This document shows, in pieces, positions 18,254-29,064 of a stretch of 64,000 nucleotides of DNA (positions are counted from its first letter, which is position 1; each line of letters begins with the position of its first letter). Source of the DNA: Xenophilus azovorans DSM 13620 (lineage in GTDB: Bacteria; Pseudomonadota; Gammaproteobacteria; Burkholderiales; Burkholderiaceae_C). Where the stretch lies: assembly GCF_000745855.1 (NCBI RefSeq), contig NZ_JQKD01000018.1, positions 48,658 to 112,657 of the forward strand. Reading direction: 5' to 3'. The notes below the pieces were generated by a model that made no database searches, was not told where the DNA came from, and saw nothing but the letters and a program-made list of their open reading frames with translations. Position numbers and translations under genes: made by a program.

Positions 18254-21103
18254 ATGTCTGACGCCGCTTCTTCTCCCACCGACTACCGCGCCACGCTGAA
18301 CCTGCCCGACACGCCCTTCCCCATGCGCGGCGACCTGCCCAAGCGCGAGCCGGGCTGGGTGAAGCAGTGGAACGAGGAAGGCCTGTACCAGCGCCTGCGC
18401 GACGCGCGCTGCGGCCGGCCCAAGTTCATCCTGCACGACGGCCCGCCGTACGCCAACGGCCAGATCCACATGGGCCACGCGGTGAACAAGATCCTCAAGG
18501 ACATGATCACCAAGGCACGCCAGCTCGAAGGCTTCGACGCGCTGTACGTGCCCGGCTGGGACTGCCACGGCCTGCCGATCGAGAACGCGATCGAGAAGAA
18601 ACATGGCCGCAATCTCAGCCGCGACGACATGCAGGCGAAGAGCCGTGCCTATGCCACCGAGCAGATCGCGCAGCAGATGGTCGACTTCCAGCGCCTGGGC
18701 GTGCTGGGCGAATGGACGCACCCCTACAAGACGATGGACTTCGCCAACGAGGCGGGCGAGCTGCGCGCCTTCAAGAAGGTCATCGAGCGCGGCTTCGTCT
18801 ACCGCGGCCTGAAGCCCGTGTACTGGTGCTTCGACTGCGGCTCCTCCCTGGCGGAGTTCGAGATCGAGTACGCCGACAAGAAGAGCCAGACGCTGGACGT
18901 GGCCTTCAAGGCCCACGAGCCGGCCAGGGTCGCGGCTGCCTTCGGGCTGAACAAGGCGCCGGCCAAGGACATCTTCGCCGTCATCTGGACCACCACCGCC
19001 TGGACCGTCCCGGCCAACCAGGCGCTCAACCTCAACCCCGACCTGAACTACGCGCTGGTCGACACCGAGCGCGGCCTGCTGATCGTGGCCGACTCGCTGG
19101 TCGAGATGTGCATGAACCGCTACGCGCTGGACGGCAAGGTGGTGGGCCTGGCGCCCGGCCGCGCGCTGGGCGGACTGGCATTCGAGCACCCGCTGTACGA
19201 CGTGCACGAGGGCTACCGGCGCCTGTCGCCCGTGTACCTGGCCGACTACGCCACCGCCACCGACGGCACCGGCCTGGTCCACTCCTCGCCCGCCTACGGC
19301 CTGGACGACTTCAACTCCTGCGTGGCGCACGGCCTGGCCTACGACGACATCCTCAACCCGGTGCAGGGCAACGGCAGCTACGCGGCGGACTTCCCGCTGT
19401 TCGGCGGCCAGAACATCTGGAAGGCGGTACCGCACATCATCGAGGCACTGCGCGAGGCCGGCCGGCTGCTGGCCACCGAGACCATCACCCACAGCTACCC
19501 GCACTGCTGGCGCCACAAGACGCCGGTGATCTACCGCGCCGCGGCGCAGTGGTTCATCCGCATGGACGAGGGCGAGGGCGTGTTCACCAAGCCCGGCGAG
19601 AAGCCGGCCAGGACGCTGCGCCAGATGGCGCTGGAGGCCATCGAGCACACGGGCTTCTACCCGGAGAACGGCAAGGCCCGCCTGCACGACATGATCGCCC
19701 ACCGGCCCGACTGGTGCATCTCGCGCCAGCGAAGCTGGGGGGTGCCGATCCCCTTCTTCCTGCACAAGGACTCGGGCGAGCTGCACCCGCGCACGATGGA
19801 GATCCTCGACCAGGCCGCCGACATCGTCGAGAAGGGCGGCATCGAGGCCTGGAGCCGCGTGACGGCCGAGGAGATCCTCGGCGCCGAGGACGCGCCGCAC
19901 TACACCAAGAGCAGCGACATCCTGGAAGTGTGGTTCGACTCCGGCTCCACCTTCTTCCACGTGCTGCGCGGCACGCACCCCGCGGTGCACCACGACACCG
20001 GCCCCGAGGCCGACCTGTACCTGGAAGGCCACGATCAGCACCGCGGCTGGTTCCACAGCTCGCTGCTGCTGGCCTGCGCGCTGGAGGGCCGCGCGCCCTA
20101 CCGCGGCCTGCTGACGCACGGCTTCACCGTCGACAGCCAGGGCCGCAAGATGAGCAAGTCGCTCGGCAACGGCATCGACCCGCAGGAGGTGACCAAGAAG
20201 CTGGGCGCCGAGATCATCCGCCTGTGGGTGGCTGCCAGCGACTACTCGGGCGACATCGCCGGCGACGACAAGATCCTGGCCCGCGTGGTGGACGCCTACC
20301 GCCGCATCCGCAACACGCTGCGCTTCCTCTTGGCCAACACCAGCGACTTCGACATCGGCAGGGACGCGGTGCCGCTTTCGGAGCTGTTCGAGATCGACCG
20401 CTGGGCGCTCTCGCGCGCGGCCGAGTTCCAGCAGGAGGTGCTGGCGCACTACAAGGTCTACGAGTTCCACCCGGTGGTCGCCAAACTGCAGGTCTTCTGC
20501 TCGGAAGACCTGGGCGCCTTCTACCTCGACGTGCTGAAGGACCGCCTCTACACCACGCAGCCCGGCTCGCTGGCCCGCCGCAGCGCGCAGACGGCGCTGT
20601 GGCACATCACCCAGGCCATGCTGCGCTGGATGGCGCCCTTCCTCAGCTTCACCGCCGAGGAGGCGTGGAAGTTTGCCGGCACCTCCGAGTCCATCTTCAT
20701 GGAGACCTTCTGCGACCTCGGCACGGCCGACGAAGGGCTGCTGGCCAAGTGGGCCCGCATCCGCGAGATCCGCGACGCCGTGAACAAGGAGATCGAGGCG
20801 GTGCGCGCCGAGGGCGGCGTGGGCTCCTCGCTGCAGGCCAACGTGCAGCTGACGGCCGCACCGGAAGACCACGCGCTGCTGGCCGCGCTGGGCGAGGACC
20901 TGAAGTTCGTCTTCATCGCCTCCGTGGTCGAGCTGCTGCCCGGCGAGGCGCTGGCGATCCGCGTCACGCCCAGCCCCGACACCAAGTGCGAGCGCTGCTG
21001 GCACTGGCGCGCCGACGTCGGCAGCGACGACGCGCACCCGACGATCTGCGGCCGCTGCGTCGCCAACCTGTACGGCGCCGGCGAGGCGCGCAGCCGCGCA
21101 TGA
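18254..21103 (+). CDS. ileS: Isoleucyl-tRNA synthetase
   Basis: The 949-residue class I synthetase has the HIGH-type motif in [16 protein letters not shown] (65-75), WDCHGLPIE, the editing domain ([14 protein letters not shown] and [15 protein letters not shown]), and KMSKS at about residue 630 within [10 protein letters not shown]. The C-terminal zinc finger is CERCWHWR followed by ICGRC. Length is typical of the bacterial, mupirocin-sensitive type. Its TGA overlaps the lspA ATG. Confidence 0.98.
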   Translation: MSDAASSPTDYRATLNLPDTPFPMRGDLPKREPGWVKQWNEEGLYQRLRDARCGRPKFILHDGPPYANGQIHMGHAVNKILKDMITKARQLEGFDALYVPGWDCHGLPIENAIEKKHGRNLSRDDMQAKSRAYATEQIAQQMVDFQRLGVLGEWTHPYKTMDFANEAGELRAFKKVIERGFVYRGLKPVYWCFDCGSSLAEFEIEYADKKSQTLDVAFKAHEPARVAAAFGLNKAPAKDIFAVIWTTTAWTVPANQALNLNPDLNYALVDTERGLLIVADSLVEMCMNRYALDGKVVGLAPGRALGGLAFEHPLYDVHEGYRRLSPVYLADYATATDGTGLVHSSPAYGLDDFNSCVAHGLAYDDILNPVQGNGSYAADFPLFGGQNIWKAVPHIIEALREAGRLLATETITHSYPHCWRHKTPVIYRAAAQWFIRMDEGEGVFTKPGEKPARTLRQMALEAIEHTGFYPENGKARLHDMIAHRPDWCISRQRSWGVPIPFFLHKDSGELHPRTMEILDQAADIVEKGGIEAWSRVTAEEILGAEDAPHYTKSSDILEVWFDSGSTFFHVLRGTHPAVHHDTGPEADLYLEGHDQHRGWFHSSLLLACALEGRAPYRGLLTHGFTVDSQGRKMSKSLGNGIDPQEVTKKLGAEIIRLWVAASDYSGDIAGDDKILARVVDAYRRIRNTLRFLLANTSDFDIGRDAVPLSELFEIDRWALSRAAEFQQEVLAHYKVYEFHPVVAKLQVFCSEDLGAFYLDVLKDRLYTTQPGSLARRSAQTALWHITQAMLRWMAPFLSFTAEEAWKFAGTSESIFMETFCDLGTADEGLLAKWARIREIRDAVNKEIEAVRAEGGVGSSLQANVQLTAAPEDHALLAALGEDLKFVFIASVVELLPGEALAIRVTPSPDTKCERCWHWRADVGSDDAHPTICGRCVANLYGAGEARSRA

Positions 21104-21618
21104 TGGCCGCCGCCCCCGCCCCTGGCGCGTCGCCCCTGGCCCGCGCCGGCATCTGGCCCTGGCTGGCGCTGGCGCTCGTGATCTTCATCGCCGACCAGTG
21201 GACCAAGGTGCTGATCCTGGGCCACTACCGGCTGGGCGACTACACGCCGGTCACCGGCTTCTTCAACATCGTGCGGGCCCACAACACCGGCGCGGCCTTC
21301 TCCTTCCTGGCCGGCGCCTCGGGCTGGCAGCGCTGGCTGTTCACCGCCATCGGCGTGGGCGCGGGCGTGTTCATCATCTGGATGCTGGTGAAGCACCGCG
21401 GCCAGGCCCTGTTCAGCTTCGCGATGGCCTGCATCCTCGGCGGCGCGGTGGGCAACGTGGTGGACCGGCTGATGCACGGCTACGTGGTGGACTTCCTGGA
21501 CTTCCACTGGGCCGGCCGCCACTTCCCGGCCTTCAACCTGGCCGACAGCGCCATCACGCTGGGCGCCGTCTGCCTGATCCTGGACGAGCTGCGCCGCATG
21601 CGGCGCGGCGCAGCCTAG
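21100..21618 (+). CDS. lspA: Lipoprotein signal peptidase LspA
   Basis: A 172-residue inner-membrane aspartyl protease cleaves prolipoproteins. Four membrane helices are readable; the catalytic aspartates lie in [18 protein letters not shown] and [11 protein letters not shown], and [11 protein letters not shown] is the conserved loop. The ATG at 21100 overlaps the ileS stop by 4 bp (ATGA), the usual translational coupling; an immediately following ATG at 21103 is an alternative. It converges on phnE. Confidence 0.96.
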   Translation: MMAAAPAPGASPLARAGIWPWLALALVIFIADQWTKVLILGHYRLGDYTPVTGFFNIVRAHNTGAAFSFLAGASGWQRWLFTAIGVGAGVFIIWMLVKHRGQALFSFAMACILGGAVGNVVDRLMHGYVVDFLDFHWAGRHFPAFNLADSAITLGAVCLILDELRRMRRGAA

Positions 21619-21621
21619 GGC

Positions 21622-22464
21622 TCACAGCACCCGGCGGCGCACCTGCGTCACCACCACCTCGGCGATCACCACGACCGCGAAGATCGCCAGCAGCACCATC
21701 GCCACGCGGTCCCACTGGAACAGGTTCATCGCCGAGTCCAGCGCCATGCCGATGCCGCCGGCGCCGACCAGGCCGAGCACGGCCGATTCGCGCACATTGA
21801 TGTCCCAGCGCAGCAGCACGATCGAGGCGAAGGCCGGTTTCACCTGCGGCCAGTAGCCGTACCAGATGCGGGCGAGCCAGCCCGCGCCCGCGGCCTCCAG
21901 CGCCTCGATGGGGCCGCGCGGCGTCTGCTCGATCGCTTCGCCCAGCAGCTTGCCGACGAAGCCGATCGAGCGGAAGCCGATGGCCAGCGTGCCGGCCAGC
22001 GGCCCCGGCCCGAACACGGCCACGAAGAGCAGCGCCCACACCAGCGAGTTGACGGAGCGCGAGGTGACCAGCGCGATGCGCGCCAGCAGGTTCACCGCGC
22101 GGTTGCGCGTGAGGTTGCCCGCCACCAGCAGCGCCAGCGGCACCGCCAGCAGGATCGACAGCAGCGTGCCCAGCGAGGCGATGTGCAGCGTCTCCATCAG
22201 CGCCTGGTGGATGCCTTGCGGGTAGTACGCCGTGTCCGGCGGCCACATGCGCACCAGCAGGTCGGCCATCTGGACATGGGCGTCGAGCAGGAACTCGGGA
22301 ATGATCTCGATGGTGCGCACCGATTGCACCACCGCCGCCACCAGCACCAGCCAGACGAAGAAGCGAACGGTGCGCTGCACCGGCGTGTAGCGCTGCCAGA
22401 TGCGCGGTGCACCGGCCGGGGCCGCGCGGCCGTCCGGCATCGCGGGAGACAGGGCGTCAGACAT
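21622..22464 (-). CDS. phnE: Phosphonate-type ABC transporter permease (second PhnE)
   Basis: The 280-residue inner-membrane permease has the binding-protein-dependent transport motif EALEAAGAGWLARIWYGYWP and ends VVVTQVRRRVL. The LRWDINVRESAVLGLVGAGG region is diagnostic of PhnE. It overlaps the first permease gene by 8 bp and is the last gene of a phnD-C-E-E operon. Two different permeases suggest a heterodimeric channel. No C-P lyase or phosphonatase gene is nearby. Confidence 0.92.
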   Translation of the reverse strand: MSDALSPAMPDGRAAPAGAPRIWQRYTPVQRTVRFFVWLVLVAAVVQSVRTIEIIPEFLLDAHVQMADLLVRMWPPDTAYYPQGIHQALMETLHIASLGTLLSILLAVPLALLVAGNLTRNRAVNLLARIALVTSRSVNSLVWALLFVAVFGPGPLAGTLAIGFRSIGFVGKLLGEAIEQTPRGPIEALEAAGAGWLARIWYGYWPQVKPAFASIVLLRWDINVRESAVLGLVGAGGIGMALDSAMNLFQWDRVAMVLLAIFAVVVIAEVVVTQVRRRVL

Positions 22465-23266
22465 CGAGCGCTTTCTTGAGGGCGTTGGTGCCGATCTCCG
22501 CGGCGACGATGATCGCCACGATGGTCGCCAGGATGGTGAACACGAAGCCATAGTCGAAGCGCTGGAAGGCCGAGAACAGCGCGCCGCCGATGCCGCCCGC
22601 GCCCACGATGCCGACCATCGTCGAGTTGCGCAGGTTGGAGTCGAGCTGGTAGGTGGCGAAGCCGACGAAGCGCGAGAACACCTGCGGCAGCACGCCGAAC
22701 GCGATCACGTTCATGAACGAGGCGCCGGTGGCGCGCACCGCCTCCACCTGCTTGGGCGAGATCTCCTCGATCGCTTCGGAGAACAGCTTGCCGATGAAGC
22801 CGATCGAGGCCACCGTCAGCGCCAGCACGCCCGCCAGCGCGCCGAAGCCCACCGCCTTGACGAAGATGATGGCCACGATCACCGGGTGCAGCGAGCGGCA
22901 CACGGCGACGATGAAGCGGGCGATCCACGTCACCCATGCGGGCATCAGGTTGCGCGCCCCGAGAAAGCCGACCGGCAGGCTCAGCGCGATGCCCAGCGCG
23001 GTCGCCAGCACGGCGATCTGCAGGCTCTCGACGATGCCCTTGCCGAGAATGTCCCACTTGTCCAGGTCGGGCGGGAACATCTTGCCGATGAGCCGGGCGC
23101 CGTGGCCCAGCCCCTCGCTGAAGCGCTGCCAGGAGAAGTCCAGTTGCGACAGCGCGTAGAGCGTGTACAGCGCCAGCAGCACGCCCGCCGCGCGCACGCC
23201 GGCGCTGGCGCGGAACGGCGCGCCCGTGCGCGCGGGCGGCAGCGGCGGCGAGGCAGGCGCGCTCAT
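22457..23266 (-). CDS. phnE: Phosphonate-type ABC transporter permease (first PhnE)
   Basis: The 269-residue permease has about six membrane segments and the PhnE signatures [34 protein letters not shown] and [23 protein letters not shown] 23266 overlaps the phnC stop by 4 bp, and the next permease overlaps its own end by 8 bp, so all four genes are tightly coupled. It transports phosphonate, phosphite or a related phosphorus compound by homology; the substrate is not determined by sequence. Confidence 0.93.
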   Translation of the reverse strand: MSAPASPPLPPARTGAPFRASAGVRAAGVLLALYTLYALSQLDFSWQRFSEGLGHGARLIGKMFPPDLDKWDILGKGIVESLQIAVLATALGIALSLPVGFLGARNLMPAWVTWIARFIVAVCRSLHPVIVAIIFVKAVGFGALAGVLALTVASIGFIGKLFSEAIEEISPKQVEAVRATGASFMNVIAFGVLPQVFSRFVGFATYQLDSNLRNSTMVGIVGAGGIGGALFSAFQRFDYGFVFTILATIVAIIVAAEIGTNALKKALDV

Positions 23267-24048
23267 TGCAGCCAGTCCTCGCCGCCGTAGATGGTCTTCA
23301 GCATGGTCTCGTCCAGCCCGGCGCCGTCGCCGTCGTAGACCACATGCCCGCCCGACATGCCGATGATGCGGTCGGAGAAGCGCCGCGCCAGGTCCACGTC
23401 GTGGATGTTGACCACCACCGGGATGCCCCGCGCCCGCCCCTGCTCGCGCAGCAGCGTCATGATCTCCACCGAGGTCTTCGGGTCCAGCGACGAGGTCGGC
23501 TCGTCGGCCAGCAGCACGCGCGGCTGCTGCATCAGCGCCCGTGCGATGCCCACGCGCTGGCGCTGGCCGCCGGACAGCGCGTCGGCGCGCTGATGGGCGA
23601 AGGCGCCCAGGCCCACCGTGTCGAGCAATTCGTAGGCGCGGTCGATGTCGGCCTGCGGAAACCGGCGGCGCCAGGCCGCCCACGCGCCGACGTAGCCCAG
23701 GCGGCCGGTCAGCAGGTTCTCCATCACGGTCAGGCGCTCGACCAGGTTGTATTCCTGGAACACCATGCCGATGTGGCGGCGCTGGGCGCGCAGGGCGGCG
23801 CCGCGCAGCACCGACATGTCGACCCGCTCGCCGTCGTGCTGGAGCCAGATCGATCCCGCGGTCGGGTCGATCAGGCGGTTGATGCAGCGCAGGAGCGTGG
23901 ACTTGCCGGTGCCCGAGGGCCCGATGACCGAGGTGAGCCCGGTGCCGGCGATCTCCAGGCTGATGCCCTTGAGCACCGGCTGGCCCGGCTTGTAGGCCTT
24001 GACCAGGTCGCGGATCTCCAGGGCGCCGGTGGTCGGCGTGGCACTCAC
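23263..24048 (-). CDS. phnC: Phosphonate-type ABC transporter ATP-binding protein PhnC
   Basis: The 261-residue ATPase has Walker [14 protein letters not shown], the PhnC-type [20 protein letters not shown], the ABC signature [15 protein letters not shown], Walker [14 protein letters not shown] and the switch His in [13 protein letters not shown] 24048 overlaps the phnD stop as GTGA. It supplies energy to the two PhnE permeases. Confidence 0.95.
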   Translation of the reverse strand: MSATPTTGALEIRDLVKAYKPGQPVLKGISLEIAGTGLTSVIGPSGTGKSTLLRCINRLIDPTAGSIWLQHDGERVDMSVLRGAALRAQRRHIGMVFQEYNLVERLTVMENLLTGRLGYVGAWAAWRRRFPQADIDRAYELLDTVGLGAFAHQRADALSGGQRQRVGIARALMQQPRVLLADEPTSSLDPKTSVEIMTLLREQGRARGIPVVVNIHDVDLARRFSDRIIGMSGGHVVYDGDGAGLDETMLKTIYGGEDWLQ

Positions 24049-25049
24049 TTCTTCTGCTTCGCGGATTCGCGCTCGTAGGCAGCGCGGTTGAACTTCTCGC
24101 CGGCCGAGTCGGCCACGTCGCGCACGATGGCGAACTCCTTCTGGTAGGTGATCGGGAAGAAGCGATCCGCGCCGTCGAAGGCCTTCTGCATCTCCGGCGT
24201 GAAGCGGTAGTCGTAGAAGCACTTGAGCATCTTGTCGCGGAAGGCCGGCTCCAGGTCGTGCGCATAGGCGAAGGACGAGGTCGGGAACTTGGTGCTGCGG
24301 TAGATCACGCGGAAGTCGTCTTCCTTGATCTCGCCGCGATGCGCCATGCGCTCGAACACGTCCGAGGCGACGGCCGCGGCGTCGTAGTCGCCCGAGCGCA
24401 CGCCCAGCACCGACTGGTCGTGCTTGCCCGAGAAGATGACCTTGTAGTCCTTGTCGGGCGTCAGGCCCTCCTTGGGGAACAGGGCCACCGGCGCCATGTG
24501 GCCGGAGTTGGACGAGGGCGAGGTGTGGGCCAGCTTCTTGCCCTTGAGGTCGGCCAGCTTCTGGTAGGGGCTGTCCTTCTTCACCACCACGATCAGGTTG
24601 TAGCCCTGGAAGCGATCGGCGTAGCCCTTGACGGCGAAGGGCACCGCGCCGGCGATGTTGACGGCGAAGGCCGTCGGCCCGGTGGAAAAGCCCGCCACGT
24701 GCAGGCGGCCCGCGCGCATGGCCTCGATCTCGGCCGCGTTGGACTGCACCTGGAAGAACACCACGCGCTTGGCGGTGCACTGCGCCAGGTGGTCGGTGAA
24801 GGGCTTGAAGATCTTCTCGTACACCGCCGGGTCTTCCACCGGCGTGTAGGTGAACACCAGCGTGTTGGGGTTCTTCAGCTTGCCCGCGTCGGTGGGCGTG
24901 TCGGCCACCAGGTCCTTGTTGGCGTCGCAGTACTGGGTGTCGAGGTCGCCCCGGTTCGGGCAATTGTCCTGGGCCAGCGCGGCGGTGCCCGCCAGCAGCC
25001 CCAGCAGGCCGAGCAGGCCGCCCAGGGCCGCGGTCGTCAGTGGTCGCAT
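24045..25049 (-). CDS. phnD: Phosphonate-type periplasmic binding protein PhnD
   Basis: The 334-residue protein has a signal peptide ([20 protein letters not shown], cleaved near ALAQ). The mature part is of the PhnD/phosphate-phosphite-phosphonate binding family: [33 protein letters not shown] and the ligand-loop [18 protein letters not shown] stretch ([14 protein letters not shown]). The last is the conserved Ser/Asn pocket for the phosphonate head group. It is the first gene of phnDCEE and is divergent from a two-component system across 188 bp. No Pho-box-like 18-mer is evident. Confidence 0.93.
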   Translation of the reverse strand: MRPLTTAALGGLLGLLGLLAGTAALAQDNCPNRGDLDTQYCDANKDLVADTPTDAGKLKNPNTLVFTYTPVEDPAVYEKIFKPFTDHLAQCTAKRVVFFQVQSNAAEIEAMRAGRLHVAGFSTGPTAFAVNIAGAVPFAVKGYADRFQGYNLIVVVKKDSPYQKLADLKGKKLAHTSPSSNSGHMAPVALFPKEGLTPDKDYKVIFSGKHDQSVLGVRSGDYDAAAVASDVFERMAHRGEIKEDDFRVIYRSTKFPTSSFAYAHDLEPAFRDKMLKCFYDYRFTPEMQKAFDGADRFFPITYQKEFAIVRDVADSAGEKFNRAAYERESAKQKK

Positions 25050-25130
25050 GCGTATGTCTCCTTGCAGATGGACGGGTCGGCTGACCCGGCAGCGGCGACT
25101 CTAGGGCGTGGCCGGCATGGCCGGCCGGCC

Positions 25131-25190
25131 CGGCTTTCGGGCGGCTGTCTGCCGGCTTTCAGTTCGCTTGCAGAAAGAGGGCGGGCTTTC
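25131..25190. promoter_or_regulatory. Repeated CTTTC motifs between phnD and the response regulator
   Basis: CGGCTTTC occurs at 25131-25138 and 25153-25160, and GGGCTTTC at 25183-25190. CTTTC (25156-25160) also faces GAAAG (25173-25177) as an inverted pair. Clustered half-sites in a divergent promoter region are compatible with binding of the adjacent OmpR-family regulator, but no established consensus was matched. Confidence 0.35.
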
Positions 25191-25237
25191 CCGGATGCAA
25201 GGCCGGGCGGGACGCGGCGCCCGTATGCTCGACGCGC

Positions 25238-25918
25238 ATGAAGATCCTGCTCGTCGAGGACGACTTCGACCTCTCCGGCGCGCTCACCCGCGCGCTGGCG
25301 CGGCGCGGCTTCGACGTCCATTGCACCGGCGACGGGCTGGAAGCCCTCGGCCTGGCGCGCCACCACGCATTCGACGCCATCGTGCTGGACTGGTCGATTC
25401 CCGGCATCGACGGGCTGCGCGTGCTGCAGCGCCTGCGCGGCGGCGGCGACGGCACGCCGGTGCTCATCCTCACCGCGCGCGGCGCCGTCAGCGACCGCGT
25501 GGTCGGACTGAACAGCGGCGCCGACGACTACCTGGCCAAGCCCTTCGATCTGGACGAGCTGGAAGCGCGGCTGCATGCCATCGCGCGCCGGCGCAGCGCG
25601 GGCGACGAGGTGGTCTGCGGCCGCCTGCGCTTCGACCGGGGCACCCAGACCCTGTTCCGCGAAGAGCGCCCGCTGGACCTGTCGCCGCGCGAAGGGGCGC
25701 TGCTGCGTGCGCTGATGGCGCGGCCCGGGCACGGCGTGACCAAGGAGCGCCTGCTGGCCATGGTGTTCGGCGCCGGCGAGACGGTGCAGCCCGACGCCAT
25801 CGAGGTCATCGTGCACCGCCTGCGGCGCAAGATCGCCGGCAGCGGCGCCGAGATCATGACCCTGCGCGGCGTGGGCTACCTGCTGTGCGAGGCGGCGGCC
25901 CCGCAGGCTGCGCCGTGA
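25238..25918 (+). CDS. OmpR-family response regulator
   Basis: At 226 residues, it has a receiver domain with acidic pair D8-D9, phospho-acceptor D51 (AIVLDWSIPGIDG) and Lys near 102 (DDYLAKPFDLDEL). A winged-helix DNA-binding domain (about 130-215; LSPREGALLRALMARPGHGV, ending TLRGVGYLL) follows. GTGA overlap with the downstream kinase indicates coupled translation. The kinase type (TctE-like) makes this a TctD-like regulator; its position between phn genes and a Na/Pi transporter suggests control of phosphorus uptake, which is inference. Confidence 0.93.
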   Translation: MKILLVEDDFDLSGALTRALARRGFDVHCTGDGLEALGLARHHAFDAIVLDWSIPGIDGLRVLQRLRGGGDGTPVLILTARGAVSDRVVGLNSGADDYLAKPFDLDELEARLHAIARRRSAGDEVVCGRLRFDRGTQTLFREERPLDLSPREGALLRALMARPGHGVTKERLLAMVFGAGETVQPDAIEVIVHRLRRKIAGSGAEIMTLRGVGYLLCEAAAPQAAP

Positions 25919-27342
25919 CCCCGGCCGCGCCGCGCCAGGACGCTCCGGCACGCAAGCCGGCCGGCAAGCTGCGCACCTATCTGCTGCTGTGGACGCTGCT
26001 GCCGATCGCCGCCTTCATGCTGATGGACACGGCCACCCTGTACCGCAGCACGCGCGCCGCGACCGACCGCGCCAACGACCGCCTGCTGGAAGCCACCGCG
26101 CGCCAGATCGGCGACCGCATCCACGTGGAGCGCAACCAGCTGTCGATCACCGTGCCGCTGGCCATGATCGAGGCGCTGGAAGGCGCCGGCGGCAGCCGCA
26201 TGTACTGGCGTGTGCTCGATTTCGAGGGCCGCCAGCTCGCGGGCGACGATGCGCTGCCGCTGCCGCCCGCAGGCACCCGCGGCCCCGGCCTGCAGGCCCA
26301 CTACACCGCCACGGTGAACGCCCAGCCGGTGCGCGCCTTCGCGCTGCAGCAGCCGATCGAGATGTCGCAGGGACGGGGCGTGGTGCGCATCCTGGTGGCC
26401 GAGACGCTGGAGGCACGCCACCAGCAGCACGCCGCGCTGCTGCGCGGCATGCTGGCCCGCCAGGTGGTGCTGATGCTGCTGATCGCCACCGTCGTCGGCG
26501 TGGTGGTCCACCGCGGCCTGCGGCCGCTGCGCGCGCTGCGGCGCGAACTGCATGCGCGCCCGGCCGACGACACCGCACCCCTGAACGCGCGCGGGCCGGA
26601 AGAACTGCTGCCGGTGATCGAGGAACTCAACGCGCTCTTCGCCCGCCAGCACGGCGTGCTGGAGCAGCAGCGCCGCTTCGTGGCCGACGCATCGCACCAG
26701 TTGCGCACCCCGATCACCGTGCTCAAGACACAGCTGCAGTCGGCGCTGCGCGAACCGGCGCCCGATGCCGGCGTGCTGGCCGAACTCTCGCGCACGGTCG
26801 ACCGCATGGCGCACCTGGCCAACCAGCTTCTGAACAAGGCACGCCTGGAACACGCCGGCGAGCCGGCAGAGGCCCACCCGCTGGACCTGGGCGGGGTGGT
26901 GCGCGAGGCGGTGCTCGAACTCTCCCCGCTGATCGCCGCGCGCCACCTGGACTTCGCGCTGGAGGAGGCCGCGCCGGTCACGGTGCGGGGCCAGCCGTGG
27001 CTGGCCACCGAGCTGGTGAGCAACCTGCTGTCGAACGCGATCCGCCATACCCCCGAGGACGGCAAGCTGGGCGTGCGCCTGGACCAGGCCGACGGCCACG
27101 CGCGCATGACCGTGTGGGACAGCGGCCCCGGCATCACCGAGGACGCGCGCGCCTGGCTGTTCCGCCCCTTCGCGCCGGCCGGGACGGTGCGCGGCGCCGG
27201 CCTGGGGCTGGCGATCTGCCTGGACATCGCCAAGGCCCTGCAGGGCAGGATCGAACTGGTCAACCGCCTGGCGCCCGATGGCCGCGTGGCGGGCCTGGAC
27301 GCCATCGTCTGCTGGGAGCAGGCGCCGCAACGGGGCGTATAG
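25915..27342 (+). CDS. Sensor histidine kinase, TctE-like
   Basis: This is a 475-residue inner-membrane kinase. The first membrane segment is near residues 20-42, then a periplasmic sensor domain of the 2CSK_N type (to about 175), a second segment (VVLMLLIATVVGVVVH), HAMP-like linker, the H-box DASHQLRTPITVLKTQL with phospho-acceptor H261, N-box LVSNLLSNAIRHTP, and G-boxes WDSGPGI and GAGLGLAI. GTG 25915 is the only start fitting the overlap with the regulator. The ligand is unknown; TctE relatives sense tricarboxylates, but the setting here points to a phosphorus compound. Confidence 0.92.
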   Translation: MTPAAPRQDAPARKPAGKLRTYLLLWTLLPIAAFMLMDTATLYRSTRAATDRANDRLLEATARQIGDRIHVERNQLSITVPLAMIEALEGAGGSRMYWRVLDFEGRQLAGDDALPLPPAGTRGPGLQAHYTATVNAQPVRAFALQQPIEMSQGRGVVRILVAETLEARHQQHAALLRGMLARQVVLMLLIATVVGVVVHRGLRPLRALRRELHARPADDTAPLNARGPEELLPVIEELNALFARQHGVLEQQRRFVADASHQLRTPITVLKTQLQSALREPAPDAGVLAELSRTVDRMAHLANQLLNKARLEHAGEPAEAHPLDLGGVVREAVLELSPLIAARHLDFALEEAAPVTVRGQPWLATELVSNLLSNAIRHTPEDGKLGVRLDQADGHARMTVWDSGPGITEDARAWLFRPFAPAGTVRGAGLGLAICLDIAKALQGRIELVNRLAPDGRVAGLDAIVCWEQAPQRGV

Positions 27343-27354
27343 TCCCCCGCTTCC

Positions 27355-29019
27355 ATGAAGCATCTGTTGAATCTGCTGGCGGCCATCGCGCTGCTGGTAT
27401 GGGGCACCCATCTCGTTCGCACCGGTGTGCTGCGGGTGTTCGGCGGCAACCTCCGGCGCTTCCTGCAGCACAGCCTGGCCAACCGCTTCTCGTCCGCCCT
27501 GGCCGGCATCGGCGTGACGGCGCTGGTGCAGTCGAGCACCGCCACCTCGCTGATGACCTCGTCCTTCGTCGGCCAGGGCCTGGTCACGCTGCCGGCGGCG
27601 CTGGCCGTGATGCGCGGCGCCGACATCGGCACGGCGCTGATGTCGGTGCTGTTCTCCACCGACCTGTCGTGGCTGTCGCCGCTGTTCATCTTCACCGGCG
27701 TGGTGTTCTCCATCACGCGGCCGGCCAGCGCGGCCGGACGCTTCGGCCGCGTGCTGATCGGCCTGGGGCTGATGCTGCTGGCGCTGCAGCTCGTGGTGGC
27801 GGCCACCGGGCCGCTGTTCGAGGGCGAGGCGATGCGCGCCATCATCGCCTCCATCACCAGCGACGTGCTGCTGGAGATCACCGTCGGCGCCGCGCTGGCG
27901 GTGGTGGCGTACTCCAGCCTGGCGGTGGTGCTGCTGGTAGCGGCCATGGCCAGCTCGGCCGTGGTGCCGCTGGACGTGGCGCTGGGCCTGGTGCTGGGCG
28001 CCAACCTGGGCAGCGGCCTGCTGGCGGTGCTGACCACGGCCAAGTCCAGCGTCGCGGTGCGGCAGGTCACGGTGGGCAACCTGCTGTTCAAGGTGCTGGG
28101 CGTGGCGATCGCGGCCCCCTTCATCGGCCTGTGGCTGCAGTACGTGCGGCCGCACGTGGGCGGCGCCACGCAGCTGGTGGTGCTGTTCCACCTGGCCTTC
28201 AACGTGCTGGCGAGCATCGCCTTCATCGGGCTGACGACGCCGGTGGCGCGGCTGGTCACCCGGCTGCTGCCGGCGCCGCCGCAGTCGCCGGTCAGCACGC
28301 GGCCGCAGCACCTGGACCCGTCCGCCCTGTCCACGCCCACGCTGGCCATCTCCAACGCCGCGCGCGAGGCGCTGCACCAGGCCGACGTGGTGGAGAGCAT
28401 GCTGATCGGCATGCTCACCGTCATCCGCACCAACGACCTGCGGCTGGCCGAGGAGCTGCGCAAGATGGACGACACGGTCGACCAGCTCTACTCCGACATC
28501 AAGTACTACCTGACCAAGATCTCGCGCGAGGCGCTGGGCGAGGAAGAGAGCAAGCGCTGGACGGACATCATCAGCTTCACCATCAACATGGAGCAGGTGG
28601 CCGACATCATCGAGCGCGTGATCACCGACATCGAGGACAAGAAGATCAAGCCGCAGCGCAACTTCTCGGAGGCCGGCATGGCCGAGATCGTGGAGCTGCA
28701 CGAGCGCCTGGTGGCCAACCTGCGGCTGGGCATGAGCGTGTTCCTCAACGGCAACGTGCGCGACGCGCAGAAGCTGCTGGAGGAGAAGGCGCGCTTCCGC
28801 GACCTGGAGCGCGCCTACGCCAACACCCACCTGGAGCGGCTGATGGACCGCACCACGCCCAGCATGGAGACGAGTTCGCTGCACATCGACCTGATCAGCG
28901 ACCTCAAGCGCATCAACTCGCACATCTGCTCGATCGCCTACCCGATCCTCGACTCGGCCGGCGCGCTGGCGCCCAGCCGGCTGCGCGAGTCGCGGCTGAC
29001 GCCGCTGGAGGAGCGTTGA
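27355..29019 (+). CDS. Na+/phosphate cotransporter family protein with PhoU domain
   Basis: The 554-residue protein has an N-terminal half with about nine hydrophobic segments and the family motif LVQSSTATSLMTSSFVGQG (near 57-75), plus a second QSS-like repeat around AYSSLAVVLLVAAMASSAVV. From about residue 330 a helical PhoU-like domain follows (MLTVIRTNDLRLAEELRKMD; SFTINMEQVADIIERV). This is the NptA/YjbB type that moves inorganic phosphate, in YjbB as exporter. It starts 12 bp after the kinase and is likely in its operon, linking the two-component system to phosphate movement. Confidence 0.9.
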   Translation: MKHLLNLLAAIALLVWGTHLVRTGVLRVFGGNLRRFLQHSLANRFSSALAGIGVTALVQSSTATSLMTSSFVGQGLVTLPAALAVMRGADIGTALMSVLFSTDLSWLSPLFIFTGVVFSITRPASAAGRFGRVLIGLGLMLLALQLVVAATGPLFEGEAMRAIIASITSDVLLEITVGAALAVVAYSSLAVVLLVAAMASSAVVPLDVALGLVLGANLGSGLLAVLTTAKSSVAVRQVTVGNLLFKVLGVAIAAPFIGLWLQYVRPHVGGATQLVVLFHLAFNVLASIAFIGLTTPVARLVTRLLPAPPQSPVSTRPQHLDPSALSTPTLAISNAAREALHQADVVESMLIGMLTVIRTNDLRLAEELRKMDDTVDQLYSDIKYYLTKISREALGEEESKRWTDIISFTINMEQVADIIERVITDIEDKKIKPQRNFSEAGMAEIVELHERLVANLRLGMSVFLNGNVRDAQKLLEEKARFRDLERAYANTHLERLMDRTTPSMETSSLHIDLISDLKRINSHICSIAYPILDSAGALAPSRLRESRLTPLEER

Positions 29020-29064
29020 GCGCCGGGCGCTGAGCCGCCGGCGTCCGGCGGCAGAATCGGCGGC

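Noticed and set aside
18128..21037. Minus-strand open frame of 969 codons across ileS
   Set aside because: It lies fully antisense to a clear ileS, has no ribosome-binding site and shows only compositional residues.
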